Shown: positions 1 to 10,077, counted from the first letter of the stretch. The stretch: DNA of 64,000 bases from Micromonospora rosaria (GCF_001567585.1 NZ_LRQV01000001.1:62001-126000), one strand, 5' to 3'. Numbers and translations: made by a program. Notes: a model not told the origin generated them from the sequence alone.

Positions 1-2319
1 CCGCAGGGCGAGGTAGCCGATCGGGACGGGGATCCAGAAGGTGGCCAGGCGGTAGACGAGGACACCGGCGACGGCGGTGTCGGTGTGCACGCCGGACAGG
101 AGCAGCCCGGAGACCAGGGCCGCCTCGGTGGCACCGAGACCGCCGGGGGTGGGCGCCGCGGAGGCCACCCCCTCGCCGATGATGCAGACGAGCAGGACCG
201 GCGGCAGCAGGGCCAGCGTCGCGGGTTGACCGACGGCCAGCAGGCCGGCGTAGAGGCTGAGCCCGTAGGCGAGGGTGAGGGCCGTGGCCGCCCCCGCCAG
301 CCGGATCAGCCGGTGCTGGTGGACGAGGGCGCGCAGGGCGGTGCGGCTCTGGTGGACCGCCGCGCGGACGTGGTGCCGCAGCCGGGGTACGGCCAGCGCC
401 CCCGCGGTGGCGAGCAGCACCGCGAGGACACCGAGGAGGACGGGCAGGGCCTTGCTGGTGGCGGCATGTTCGGCGGTACGGGTGGGCTGCCGCGCGAAGG
501 GCAGCAGCAGGGGCAGCAGCAGCCCCACCGACACCACGCCGGCGGTCCGGGAGACCACCACGGCGGTGGCCGACTCGGCGGCGGTCAGGCCCTTCTGGTG
601 CAGGTAGCGCAGGCTCAGCGCGGCTCCGCCGACGCTGCCGGGAGCCAGCCGGTTGGCGAACGAGGCGGCGACCTGGACCACGGTCGCCTCGCCGAGCGGT
701 ACCCGGCGGGTGGTGGCCAGGCGTAGGACGACCGCGCTGAGCAGGTAGGTCGCCGCCGAGCCGAGCAGGGTCGCGCCGAGCGCCACCGGGTGGGCGTGCA
801 GCATCAGCCGCAGCGCGGTACGGACCTCGCCGACCTGGGGGAGCAGGACGTGCACCAGCAGGCCGAGCGCGATCAGCAGCAGCACGCCGCGCGGGGTGAT
901 CCGCACGACCCGCGCCAGCCTCGGCCTGCGCTGCGGGCAGCGGCGCAGGATCTCGTCCCGGAGATCCTCAAGCAGGCCCGGGGTGTGCTCCAGCGCGTCG
1001 CGGATGGCCCGGGGCAGGACCGGTCGTTGCAGGTAGGGCAGGCTCTCGGCGACCCGCTCGGCGCCCAGGTGCGCCATCGCGAGGTCGACGGCGGTCACCG
1101 GGTGCACCCGGACGGCGCAGGTGACCAGCACCTGCACGACGTCCTGGGCCTGCTGGTCGGTCCGGGCGTCGTCGACGCCGAACCCCACGTCGACCAGGTA
1201 GGCCGCCCGCCGGTCGACGAGGATGTTGGCCGCCCGCAGGTCCCGGTGCGCGATGTCGGCCCGGTGCAGCGTCGCCACCTGCCGGTACACGTCCGCGATC
1301 GGCTCCACCGGCAGCGGCCCGACGGTCGAGTCCAGCGGGGTGGCGTCGACGTACTCCTGCACCAGGACCGCGTCGCCGCCGGGCAGGGTGGCGGTCGTGA
1401 CGACCGGCGGTACCCGCACGCCCGCCCGCTCCGCCAGCAGCGTCAGGTACGTCTCGTGCTCGCTCTGCTGCTTCGCGCTGAGGGACGGCGGCGCGTCGGC
1501 GACGTGCCGGTAGCGCACCCGCCGGTAGAGCTTGTACGCCCAGTCCGCGTCGCGCTGCTGCCCACCGGTCACCTTGACGAACAACCGTCGCCCGTCGGCG
1601 GTCTCCGCCCGCCAGGGCCACGAGCCACGGGCGTCGCCGCTCAACGGCGTCAACGCCACCACGTCGAAGCCGCGCCGCCACAGGGCATGGCGCAGCACAC
1701 CGACGGACCGTTCCGGGCCGGCCTCCCCGACCACCAGCCGGGTCAGGCAGACCGCGAACCAGCCGACCAGGACCCCGCCGACGGCGTCCACCGGCAGGTG
1801 CGCGCCGACGTGCACCCGGGCCACCGCCACCACCACGACCAGCACCCCCATCAGGCGACGCCAGCGGACGCCGCCGGCCCGCGCCGCGACCAGCGCCAGG
1901 GCGGTGGCGACCGCGACGTGCCCGGAGGGGTACCCCCAGGTGCCGGTGACGGTGTCGTGCAGCGTGACGTCGGCCGGCAGGACGTCCGGGCGGTGCCGGG
2001 CCACCGCGGCCTTGGTGACGACCGCCAGCCAGTACGCCAGGTTGCCGGCCAGGAGCAGGTCCCGGGCCACCGCGAACCGGCGGAGCAGCGCGGCGAGCGC
2101 GGCGGCGACGAAGACCGCGGGGTACACGCCGACCTGCATGACCACGACCAGTGCCGGGGTCACCCCGGCCGGCAGGCGGTTCAGCAGGGTGAACAGGTCC
2201 CGCTCCCAGGCCGCGACCGGCTGGTGGCGTACCAGCAGGCTCACCACGACCAGCAGCACGGCCGAGACGGCCAGGCTGACCAGCACCGCCGGCGTCGGAC
2301 GATGCGTTCGGGCTCTCAC
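1..2319 (-). CDS. PAP2 phosphatase / kinase-like / LPG-synthase-TM fusion protein (3' end beyond window)
   Basis: The reading frame is open from a GTG at 2319 to base 1, so at least 773 residues are visible and the C-terminus is missing. The GTG is preceded by GCGAGGACCC, a fair ribosome site. Three parts follow in order. First is a membrane PAP2 domain with all three phosphatase motifs: K-X6-RP in KAAVARHRP, PSGH, and R-X5-H-X3-D in ARVHVGAHLPVD. Second is a protein-kinase-like domain with HRDLRAANIL as catalytic loop and DVGFG where DFG is expected. Third is a run of hydrophobic segments with the APGSVGGAA and PTPGGLGATEA motifs of the lysylphosphatidylglycerol synthase/flippase membrane domain. 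The likely role is at the cytoplasmic membrane in lipid phosphate or lipid-linked metabolism; the substrate is unknown. The PAP2 serine of the SR motif is alanine, which is common in the family. Confidence 0.85.
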   Translation of the reverse strand, partial: MRARTHRPTPAVLVSLAVSAVLLVVVSLLVRHQPVAAWERDLFTLLNRLPAGVTPALVVVMQVGVYPAVFVAAALAALLRRFAVARDLLLAGNLAYWLAVVTKAAVARHRPDVLPADVTLHDTVTGTWGYPSGHVAVATALALVAARAGGVRWRRLMGVLVVVVAVARVHVGAHLPVDAVGGVLVGWFAVCLTRLVVGEAGPERSVGVLRHALWRRGFDVVALTPLSGDARGSWPWRAETADGRRLFVKVTGGQQRDADWAYKLYRRVRYRHVADAPPSLSAKQQSEHETYLTLLAERAGVRVPPVVTTATLPGGDAVLVQEYVDATPLDSTVGPLPVEPIADVYRQVATLHRADIAHRDLRAANILVDRRAAYLVDVGFGVDDARTDQQAQDVVQVLVTCAVRVHPVTAVDLAMAHLGAERVAESLPYLQRPVLPRAIRDALEHTPGLLEDLRDEILRRCPQRRPRLARVVRITPRGVLLLIALGLLVHVLLPQVGEVRTALRLMLHAHPVALGATLLGSAATYLLSAVVLRLATTRRVPLGEATVVQVAASFANRLAPGSVGGAALSLRYLHQKGLTAAESATAVVVSRTAGVVSVGLLLPLLLPFARQPTRTAEHAATSKALPVLLGVLAVLLATAGALAVPRLRHHVRAAVHQSRTALRALVHQHRLIRLAGAATALTLAYGLSLYAGLLAVGQPATLALLPPVLLVCIIGEGVASAAPTPGGLGATEAALVSGLLLSGVHTDTAVAGVLVYRLATFWIPVPIGYLALR

Positions 2320-2608
2320 GGGTCCTCGCCGGGGCTGTCTCTTCCTGGCGCCCGGGGGCGTCGCGGATCTGCCGCCGCTCGAACCTACGGGTCCACCCTG
2401 CGGCGCGCAGGGTTTCCGCCCTCGGGTCGCCCGAAAGCGACCGACCGGCGTCGTCGGGGCCTTGCGCCGGCCCCGCCAAGTCGACGCCAAGTGCGCGCCA
2501 AACGCCCCCCTCCACAGTCGGGACACACCAGCCGGTGGCCGCCGCGGAGCGGCCCACCGGTAGCCGACCACCCCGACCAGGCCGCCGCCGGCGCGGCCGG
2601 AGGAGACC

Positions 2609-3295
2609 ATGGGCAGCACGACCCACCACGACGAGCCGAACCTCACCGGCTTCCGGATCAACCACCGCACCATGCGGTCCGACACCCGCCGGCTGGCCGA
2701 CCTGGTCGGTCGCGTGGCGGCCGGCCAGCTCACGTACGACCGCCGCCGGGCGACGGCCCTGCGGACGTACCTGCGGCTGCTCTGCGACGGCATCCACCAC
2801 CATCACGCGATGGAGGACCAGGTCCTCTGGCCGGTGCTGGCCCGGTCGGCGGGCGCGGAGATCGACCTGCGGGACCTCAGCGACGACCACGCGGCCCTCG
2901 ACCCGGTGCTGGACGAGGTCCGCGTCGCGGCGGACGACCTCCTGGCCGCGTACGCCGAGGGCCGTCCCGCAGCGGGCCGGGCGCACACCGTCGCCCGGCG
3001 GCTCGCCGCGACCCTCGCCCACCTGCGCGACGTCCTCGACGAGCACATCGAGGAGGAGGAACGGCTGATCTTCCCGGTGATCCGCCGGTACGTCAGCGTG
3101 ACCGACTGGAACACCGTGGAACGGGCCGTCCGCAAGGGCGGCGCGCTGCGCTTCGAGCTGCCCCGGATCGAGCGGTACGCCCACCCGGAGGAACTCGACG
3201 AGCTGAAGCGGATCGCCGGGCCGATGCTGCGGCTGATGCTGGTGGCGCTGCGACCCGGGTTCCGTCGTCGGGAGGCGACGGTCTTCGGCACGTGA
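2609..3295 (+). CDS. hemerythrin HHE domain protein
   Basis: This 228-residue protein begins at ATG after a strong GGAGGAGACC ribosome site. It shows the helical hemerythrin signature: an early histidine in the first helix, a histidine run followed by MEDQVLWP, a central HAALDPVL, and HIEEEERLIFP near residue 150. These histidines and acids are the usual ligands of a non-haem di-iron site. Family members bind oxygen or nitric oxide or sense redox state; the exact role here cannot be read from sequence. The C-terminal 60 residues lack HHE motifs and have no recognised domain. It stands alone between the divergently transcribed membrane fusion gene and the convergent SARP regulator. Confidence 0.85.
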   Translation: MGSTTHHDEPNLTGFRINHRTMRSDTRRLADLVGRVAAGQLTYDRRRATALRTYLRLLCDGIHHHHAMEDQVLWPVLARSAGAEIDLRDLSDDHAALDPVLDEVRVAADDLLAAYAEGRPAAGRAHTVARRLAATLAHLRDVLDEHIEEEERLIFPVIRRYVSVTDWNTVERAVRKGGALRFELPRIERYAHPEELDELKRIAGPMLRLMLVALRPGFRRREATVFGT

Positions 3296-3320
3296 CGCCG
3301 CCCCCGCACCGGTGACCCGC

Positions 3321-6300
3321 TCAGCGCACCGCCGCCGGCGCGTACGCCGACTCGTCGCTCCACGGCACGGCACCGACCCGGCGGGCCAGCCGGAGCCCGG
3401 CCGCCCGGTGCCCGGCGGCGGCCGGGTCACCCACCGCGGCGGCGAGCTCGGCGAGGGTCTGGTCCACCGGACCGAGCGAGATCGACCCGCACTCCAGCCC
3501 GGCGAACCGCCCCGCCCACGGCAACAGCTCCTGGTAGCAGCGCCGCGCCGCCGGCCGGTCACCGAGCCGCGCCGCGACCTGCCCGCGCAGCGTCATCCAG
3601 TACAGCCACAGGTAGTCGGGGCGAATCGGGGTCTGGGGCCGCCACACCGCCCGGGCCGCCGCCCGGTCACCCGCGGACAGCAGCGCGTGGGCCAACACGT
3701 CGTGCGTGTCGTCGGGCACCCGCGCGTGCACCTGCCGGATCTCCTCCAGCACCTCGTGTCCGCGCCCGACCGTGCTGAGCACCGTGAACCGGCCCATCAA
3801 CCCCATCGCCGCCGCGTTGGGACCACCGACGCGAACCATCCGCTCGCTGACCTCCGCGTACCGGCGCGACGCCTCGTCGAGATCCCCGGCGAAGAGCGCG
3901 CGCAGACCGGTGAACCACCCCATCACGGCGAGGATCAGGCCGAGCTGACCCGTGGTGGCCTCCTCGACCGCCCGGTCGACGTGGTACCGCGCCCGCTCGA
4001 AGTCGGCCTCGGCGAGCGCGGCCTGGTACAGGATGTGGTGGGCCTCGCACTGGTACGCGGTGAGCCCCGCCGCCTCGGCGACCGCCAGCAACTCCCGCCC
4101 GACCTCCGGCAGCTCGGCCCGGTACGCGGGGGCGACCGTGACGAAGTAGCGGGCGTTGAGCGCCCGGCAGAGCACCGCCGGGTCGTCCTGCCGGCGGGCC
4201 AGCGCGAGGCCCTCCCGGGTGACCTCGTCGGCACGCCGCAGATCGGCACCCTCGATCTCGAAGGCCAGGGTGCTCAGCAGCCGGGACCGCAGCGCCGGCC
4301 CGTCCCCGCCCACCCGGGACAGCTCCTGCTCCAGCAGCCGGACCAACGGCCCGTCGACGGCGCGGTCCGGCCGGATGGTCCAGGTCACCGGGGCGTCGAA
4401 ACAGGTCAACGCGGAGTGCACCGCCAGCGGGTCGTCCAACCCGGTGGCCAGCCGCACCGCGTCGGCGCGCGCGGCGCGGGCGGTCAGCACGTCACCGGCG
4501 AGCGCGCTCGCGGTGGCCCGCTGACAGAGCAGGTCCAGACGGGTACGCGCGGAAGCGGCGGGGGTGAGGTCGGCCGCGCGCAGCGCGCCCGCCCAGAGCA
4601 CGGCGGCTTCCCGGGGCGCGCCGAGGTCACCGGCCCGGCGGGCGGCGGCGGCCAGGTGACCGATCGCGTCCCCGGCGGTGGCCGGGGTGAGCGCGGCGAG
4701 GGCGTGCCGCCCCAACGCGGCCACGTCGTCGGCGCGCTCGGCACGCAGCACCGTGAGGATCCGGTGGTGCATCCGGGTCCGTCGCAGCAGCGGCACGCTG
4801 TGGTAGAGCGCGTCCCGCAGCAGGGCGTGCGCGAAACGGATCCGCCCCGGCTCGGGCTCCACGAGCAGACCCGCGGTCACCCCGGCCTCCAGGCCGTCGA
4901 GAACCGGCTCCTCGGGGCCGCCGTCGACCGCGACCAGGATGTCGACCTCGGCGTCGGGCCCCAGGACGGCGGCGTGCCGCAGCACCGTCTGGGCGGCGGC
5001 CGGCAGCCGTGCCAACCGCCGGGCCAGCACGTGACCCAGCGCGGCGGGAATGCCGTCCAGCGCCGACCCGGGCCCTTCGGCCGCGATCAGCCGGGCCAAC
5101 TCGATCGTGAACAGCGGATTCCCCGCCGACCGGTCCCGCACCGTGCGCAGCAGCTCGGTGTCGGTGGTGTCGACGCCGTGCCGCCGCAGCAGCTCGGCGA
5201 CGGCCCCGTCGTCGAGGCCGTCGAGGTGCAGTTCCACCGCCGGCACGCCGGTGAGCGCGGCCCGGGCCGCCACCACGTCCTCGGTCACCTCGTCCGGGCG
5301 GAACGTCGCCACCACCAGGACCGGCGCGTCGGCGAGGGTGGCGGCGAGGTGACGCAGGACGCGCAGGGTCTCGTCGTCGGCCCGGTGCAGGTCCTCGATC
5401 ACGACGAGCAGCGGGCCGTGACCGGCCAGCCGGCACAGGTAGGCCCCCAGCGCCTGCCGCAGGTGGAACTCGTCGTACCGCCCGGCGCCGGCCGCCGTGG
5501 CGGTCCCGGGGTCCACGAGCAGCCGCAGGCCAGCCGCCTCCGCCTCGTCGAGCGGGAACCGCGTACGGGCGGCGGTGACCACCTCGTGCCACGCCCAGGC
5601 CGGTGGCGCGCCCTCCACCTGAGGGCAGGTGCCGGTCGCGGTGATCCAGCCGTCGGCGGCGAGGCCCCCGGCGAGGTGCCGGGCCAGCGTCGACTTCCCG
5701 CCGCCCGCGTCGGCGCCGACCCAGCAGAAGCCGAGCCCGGCGCCGGTGACGCGGTCGGCCGCCGCGCGCATCCGGGCCAGCTCCGCCGCACGCCCCACCG
5801 GCGCCGGCGCGGCGGACGGCCGATGCCCTCCGGCAGGCGGTGGCTCGGCCCGCCCGGCAGCGGCCACCGGACGGGCGATCCGGGCGGCCGACGGCCCCAG
5901 CCGGGGGTCCTGCCGCAGCAGATCCGTCTCCAGGCCCCGCAGCTCCGGCCCCGGGTCGATGCCCACCTGCTCGCTCAGCGCGGCCCGCGCCGCCCGCACC
6001 ACGTCCAACGCGTCGGCCTGCCGTCCCAGGCGGTACAACGCGACCGCGAGCAGCACCGCGGCCTGCTCCCGCAGCGGGTGCTCCCGCACGAGCGGATCGA
6101 GGTCGAGGACCACCTCGTCGGCGCGGTCCACGTCGAGCAGCAGCCTCGCGCGCTGTTCGACGGCGGTCAGCCGCAGCCGGCCCAGCCGGTCGCTCTCCCG
6201 GTCCGCCCACGGCTCCCCGACGAACTCCGCGTACGGCAGACCGCCGTCCCAACCCGCCAGGGCCTCGTCCAGGTCGGCCAGCGCCGCCTGCGGCGGCGTC

Positions 6301-6659
6301 CCGGTGACCCGCGTCGCCGTCCGCACCGCCGCCTCGAACCGCCAGGCGTCCACCTGGGACGTCGGCAGCCGCAGGGCGTACCCCGGGGCCGCCGTGACGA
6401 GGATCCGGGCGGGATGGCGGGGCGGGCGGTCCGGCTCCAACGCCCGGCGCAGGTTCGACACGTACACCTGCAGGGCCGCCTGGGCCCGGGGCGGCGGGTC
6501 TCCCGACCAAAGGTCCTCGACGAGCTGGTCGACCGAGACCACGTGACCGCCGCCGGCGACGAGCCGGGCCAGCACCGCGCGCTGTCGCGGCGCCCCGAGG
6601 TCGATCGGGACGCCGTCGCGCAGTGCCCACACGGGGCCGAGCACACCGATCCTCGTCAC
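3321..6659 (-). CDS. AfsR/SARP-type transcriptional regulator with BTAD, ATPase and TPR-like region
   Basis: This is a large regulator of about 1112 residues. The N-terminus, RIGVLGPVWALRDG, is the typical beginning of a SARP winged-helix DNA-binding domain, followed by a bacterial transcriptional activation domain (BTAD) to about residue 240. An AAA/NB-ARC-like ATPase follows, with the P-loop GADAGGGKST near residue 320 and VVIEDLHRADD as Walker B. The rest is alanine-rich helical repeat, TPR-like. I chose GTG 6659 because the conserved domain begins right there and GGTGG lies upstream; an in-frame ATG at 6686 would add nine residues. Such proteins often activate secondary metabolism operons. 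None lies directly beside it, so its target is unknown. It converges on the hemerythrin gene. Confidence 0.9.
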   Translation of the reverse strand: MTRIGVLGPVWALRDGVPIDLGAPRQRAVLARLVAGGGHVVSVDQLVEDLWSGDPPPRAQAALQVYVSNLRRALEPDRPPRHPARILVTAAPGYALRLPTSQVDAWRFEAAVRTATRVTGTPPQAALADLDEALAGWDGGLPYAEFVGEPWADRESDRLGRLRLTAVEQRARLLLDVDRADEVVLDLDPLVREHPLREQAAVLLAVALYRLGRQADALDVVRAARAALSEQVGIDPGPELRGLETDLLRQDPRLGPSAARIARPVAAAGRAEPPPAGGHRPSAAPAPVGRAAELARMRAAADRVTGAGLGFCWVGADAGGGKSTLARHLAGGLAADGWITATGTCPQVEGAPPAWAWHEVVTAARTRFPLDEAEAAGLRLLVDPGTATAAGAGRYDEFHLRQALGAYLCRLAGHGPLLVVIEDLHRADDETLRVLRHLAATLADAPVLVVATFRPDEVTEDVVAARAALTGVPAVELHLDGLDDGAVAELLRRHGVDTTDTELLRTVRDRSAGNPLFTIELARLIAAEGPGSALDGIPAALGHVLARRLARLPAAAQTVLRHAAVLGPDAEVDILVAVDGGPEEPVLDGLEAGVTAGLLVEPEPGRIRFAHALLRDALYHSVPLLRRTRMHHRILTVLRAERADDVAALGRHALAALTPATAGDAIGHLAAAARRAGDLGAPREAAVLWAGALRAADLTPAASARTRLDLLCQRATASALAGDVLTARAARADAVRLATGLDDPLAVHSALTCFDAPVTWTIRPDRAVDGPLVRLLEQELSRVGGDGPALRSRLLSTLAFEIEGADLRRADEVTREGLALARRQDDPAVLCRALNARYFVTVAPAYRAELPEVGRELLAVAEAAGLTAYQCEAHHILYQAALAEADFERARYHVDRAVEEATTGQLGLILAVMGWFTGLRALFAGDLDEASRRYAEVSERMVRVGGPNAAAMGLMGRFTVLSTVGRGHEVLEEIRQVHARVPDDTHDVLAHALLSAGDRAAARAVWRPQTPIRPDYLWLYWMTLRGQVAARLGDRPAARRCYQELLPWAGRFAGLECGSISLGPVDQTLAELAAAVGDPAAAGHRAAGLRLARRVGAVPWSDESAYAPAAVR

Positions 6660-6897
6660 GCTGCCACCGTAGTGAGCCGCGACCATTCGGGAGATCCACT
6701 ATCCGACAGCTACCCGATCAACCGGTCGGCCAGCCCCCGCGGACCCGGCAGCACCCCGGACCGGTCCGCTCGGACGCCTGCCACCGGACCCCACCAGCCC
6801 ACCAAGACGACGTTAAGGGCGCGCCAACCCTCCTGCGGCCTGATGGAACCCGCACCCCGTCCCACAGACCTGCGGGACGCCGGAGGAAGGACATCGA

Positions 6898-9800
6898 TTG
6901 AGAACCACGAGAGGCCTCAGCCACCCCTGCCGGTGGCTCGCGGCCGTGACCGGCGTGAGCCTGGCCGTCGGGCTGGCCGGACCGGCGGTCGCCGCCGACC
7001 CCGTCCCGTACGACGAGCAGGCCGTGCACCACGCCCTGTTCGCGGCGGTCGTCCAGGTCCGTGAGGGCGGCACCCGTGGCCTGCTGGACGCCGTGGTCGC
7101 CGCCGAGCTGAGCGACTGGCGCGGCACGCACCCGACGGCCGACACCGCGACCGTCACCACCCACCTGAACACCGTCACCACCCTCGTCGGGCAGGCCGTC
7201 GCGGCGTCCGACGAGTCACCCGGGAAGCTGCACCTGCTGGGCACGGCGATGGCGAAGCTCGCCGGCAGCGGCGACGCCCACCTCGGCGGCCCGGCGGTCA
7301 AGGCGCTGCTGCGCAGCACCACCGGAGAGGAACTGGGCGGCATCGTGCCGCCGATCGAACAGATCCGCAGCGGCACCCAGGACCACCTGTGGGAGATCGT
7401 CTCCCGGGGCGCGCTGACCGAGGTGTGGGGCACGCTGCACGCCCGCGCCGCCACCGATCCGACCCTCGCCGAGGTGTGGAACGGCGCGGTCGGCACCCGG
7501 CTCGGCCTCCGCCTGGACACCCCGGCGGCCGACCTCGCGCAGCTGCCCGACCTGAGCGGACACCTCGACCTGGCGGCGATCACCGCGAAGCGCCACGACC
7601 GGGACGCCTACCGGGCGGAGATCCAGTCGCAACTCGACGCGGCCCTCGCCGCGCTCCGCCAGCGGGCCGCGACCACGGTGACCGACGTGGTCGCCCAGTC
7701 CGACCGGTTCCCGATCGACGGGCCGACCAAGCCGACCAGCGCCGACGAGGCGGCGGCCAAGGCGAAGGCGGAGGCCGACCGCAAACTCAACGAGAAGCTC
7801 GGCCAGGCCGTCACCGTCCTCGGCAAACTCGCCGGGATGGTGGACAAGCAGTTCGGCAAGCAGATCGAGACCATCGCCAAGGCCGTGGTCGGCGCCATCT
7901 CGGCGATCACCACGTACACCGCGGCGATCTCGGCGGCCGGCATCACCACGGCGGCGCTGGCGATGTCGACGTTCACCCTGGTCGGCGGCCTGGTCGGCGC
8001 GGCGATGATCCTGCTGCCGCTGTTCACCGGCGACGGCGGCGCCGACGCCGGCACCGCCCGGGAGATCGCCGCCCTGCGCGACCAGATCAACCGACTGGCC
8101 GCCGGCATGGACAAGCGGTTCGACCGGATCGAGAAGATGCTCGGCGCGATGTACGACGGGCTCAGCGCCCAACTGACCGCGCTGTCCCGGGACCTCGCCG
8201 AGGTACGCGCCCAGCTCACCGTCATCGCCGGCCAGCTGATCGTCCTCGACCAGCGGGTCGACACCCTGGCGCTGGCGAGCCAGGCCGCTTTCGAGCAGAT
8301 CGCCCAGCAGCCGTTGAAGACCAGCGTCGACCGGTACGTGCACCGGGAGGCCCGCACCGGCACGCCGATCGACTCCCTCGCGACCTACTTCGACCAGGCC
8401 GACTCACCGACCCGTACCTTCGCGGCCGACAGCGCCCGGCAGGCACCGTACGTCGTCCCGGCCGGCACGTCGCTGGCCGACCCGGTGGGCACGGTCAACC
8501 TGCACCTGCCGGCCGGCGCGATCGACTACCTCGCCCAGTGGGTGGGGGCCCGGGGCGTCGCGCTCACCCCCGCCCCCGGCGACCAGCCGGCCTCCGGAGT
8601 GGCCAACCCGTCGGCGTGGCTGCTCGGCGCTCGGGCCAACCTCATCCTGCAACTGCAGAACCCGCAGTACGCGGCCCAGGTCGCCGCCGCCGAGACGGCG
8701 AGCACGATCGCCGCGGGCGACGCGGTCAACCGCCGGGTGCGACAGTTCAGCGCGCCCACCGTGGACGGTGGCACCAACGCCCTGTTTCAGCGGCTGACCG
8801 CCGACTACCGGACGGCGGTCGGCCAGTGGAAGACCGCCCTCGACGACGTCGGCCGGGGGGTGCGCTGGGTGGAGACCGACCGGGACTACGACATGTGGGG
8901 CAGCGTCGACCAGGACGTCCCGGCCGCCGGCCGTGTCCCGGACGCCCCTCACCTGTCCTTCTGCGACTCCTCGATGGGCACGAACCTCACCGTCCCCAGC
9001 CGGGTCAACCGCTCGGACCTGCCCAACGTCTACCACCTCGCCGCCTACGCGATGGCACCCGGCCACCGCCCGCAGCTGCGCTCCTGCATCGACCGGGAGT
9101 TCGTCAACCTGGAGGTGAACGACGGCCCGCGATACCAGCAGACGAACGGCGACCTGCGGCTGGTCGTCCGGCAGCAGGCGAAGTGGTTCGGCGGTGACTG
9201 GCAGGACGTGCGGACGGTGACCTGGCAGACCAGGCTGACCGACATCTGCCTGTGGGATCAGCGGTCCAACCCGCCGAGCGGCTACTGCCGGGAACCCGAC
9301 TACTACCTCACCAGCAAGTGGAACTCGACGTACCGGGCGGCGATGGACAGCCGGGGCACCGTGGTGGACAACGCCGAAGCGCTGGCGCTGGCCCGGACCA
9401 AGACCCAGGCCATGCTGACCGGCAAGCAGCGCTACTACTACCGGGTGGCGGCGCTCGGCACCGGCGTGGACCGCCCGCCGGCGGGCACCTGGTCGCTGTC
9501 GCACCAACTGTGGGAGGCCGGGAAGAAGGTCTCCGACGCGGTACGGATGCTGCAGATCTTCTCGGACCTGGGCTGGTCCTCGGCGCTGGATCGGGACGAC
9601 GTCATGCGCGGCCACCTCTTCGGTGACCGGTCGCTGCCGGCGGACTACCGCCTGCCGCGCAGCCAGGACAGCTACAACAGCGGGTCGCTGCACCTGGCCA
9701 ACGCCTACCAGCGGGCGCTGGCGAACTACGCCAGCTGCCAGCAGCAGCTGGACTGGGACCCCTGCCAGGGTGACGTCTCCGGGCTGAGCCCGCTGGCGCA

Positions 9801-10032
9801 GCAGGAACGCTTCGGCGTCGGATGCCCGGCGGCCCCGGCCGCCCAGGCGCCGGACGACCCGCTCGGCTCGTGCGTCGTCCAGGCCGGGTCGGCCGGCATC
9901 GGCACCCTCGCCGACCGGTACGGCCACTGGTCCGGCCGGATCACCGCCGGCACCCACCAGGAGGGCCTGGCGGCGGTGAAGAGCGTCGTCGGGCTGCTCC
10001 GCGCGACGAACGTGGCGGTGCGCGCGGCCTGA
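6898..10032 (+). CDS. large secreted helical protein, possible membrane-inserting protein
   Basis: I do not recognise this 1044-residue protein. It starts at TTG 6898, seven bases after the strong site GGAGGAAGG. The N-terminus has a Sec signal peptide ending near AGPAVAADP (residues 1-32). The region to about 320 is mostly amphipathic helix, with a lysine/alanine-rich stretch near 280-300. Residues about 326-378 form a long hydrophobic, glycine/alanine/threonine-rich segment able to make a membrane hairpin. It is followed by a coiled coil (about 385-468; DKRFDRIEKMLGAMYDGL). The C-terminal half is rich in aromatic residues with several cysteines, as in an exported binding domain. Coil, hydrophobic hairpin and coil resemble alpha-helical pore-forming proteins in outline only. 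A perfect hairpin terminator follows the stop. Confidence 0.75.
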   Translation: MRTTRGLSHPCRWLAAVTGVSLAVGLAGPAVAADPVPYDEQAVHHALFAAVVQVREGGTRGLLDAVVAAELSDWRGTHPTADTATVTTHLNTVTTLVGQAVAASDESPGKLHLLGTAMAKLAGSGDAHLGGPAVKALLRSTTGEELGGIVPPIEQIRSGTQDHLWEIVSRGALTEVWGTLHARAATDPTLAEVWNGAVGTRLGLRLDTPAADLAQLPDLSGHLDLAAITAKRHDRDAYRAEIQSQLDAALAALRQRAATTVTDVVAQSDRFPIDGPTKPTSADEAAAKAKAEADRKLNEKLGQAVTVLGKLAGMVDKQFGKQIETIAKAVVGAISAITTYTAAISAAGITTAALAMSTFTLVGGLVGAAMILLPLFTGDGGADAGTAREIAALRDQINRLAAGMDKRFDRIEKMLGAMYDGLSAQLTALSRDLAEVRAQLTVIAGQLIVLDQRVDTLALASQAAFEQIAQQPLKTSVDRYVHREARTGTPIDSLATYFDQADSPTRTFAADSARQAPYVVPAGTSLADPVGTVNLHLPAGAIDYLAQWVGARGVALTPAPGDQPASGVANPSAWLLGARANLILQLQNPQYAAQVAAAETASTIAAGDAVNRRVRQFSAPTVDGGTNALFQRLTADYRTAVGQWKTALDDVGRGVRWVETDRDYDMWGSVDQDVPAAGRVPDAPHLSFCDSSMGTNLTVPSRVNRSDLPNVYHLAAYAMAPGHRPQLRSCIDREFVNLEVNDGPRYQQTNGDLRLVVRQQAKWFGGDWQDVRTVTWQTRLTDICLWDQRSNPPSGYCREPDYYLTSKWNSTYRAAMDSRGTVVDNAEALALARTKTQAMLTGKQRYYYRVAALGTGVDRPPAGTWSLSHQLWEAGKKVSDAVRMLQIFSDLGWSSALDRDDVMRGHLFGDRSLPADYRLPRSQDSYNSGSLHLANAYQRALANYASCQQQLDWDPCQGDVSGLSPLAQQERFGVGCPAAPAAQAPDDPLGSCVVQAGSAGIGTLADRYGHWSGRITAGTHQEGLAAVKSVVGLLRATNVAVRAA

Positions 10033-10044
10033 CCGCAGCCAGGT

Positions 10045-10077
10045 GCGGAGGGCTCACCGTCGTGGTGAGCCCTCCGC
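10045..10077 (+). terminator. perfect 14-bp hairpin terminator
   Basis: GCGGAGGGCTCACC pairs perfectly with GGTGAGCCCTCCGC around a five-base loop, 13 bases after the stop of the secreted protein gene. There is no U-tract, as is usual in high-GC actinomycetes. It can also serve the leftward cupin gene on the other side. Confidence 0.75.

Noticed and set aside
790-3315. Long rightward open frame of about 840 codons over the membrane fusion and hemerythrin genes
   Set aside because: Protein is histidine/proline/arginine-rich nonsense with no family features; it is the complement of well-supported genes in GC-rich DNA.
3312-7064. Rightward open frame of about 1250 codons opposite the SARP regulator
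   Set aside because: Same kind of antisense shadow; the opposite strand has complete SARP, ATPase and TPR motifs.
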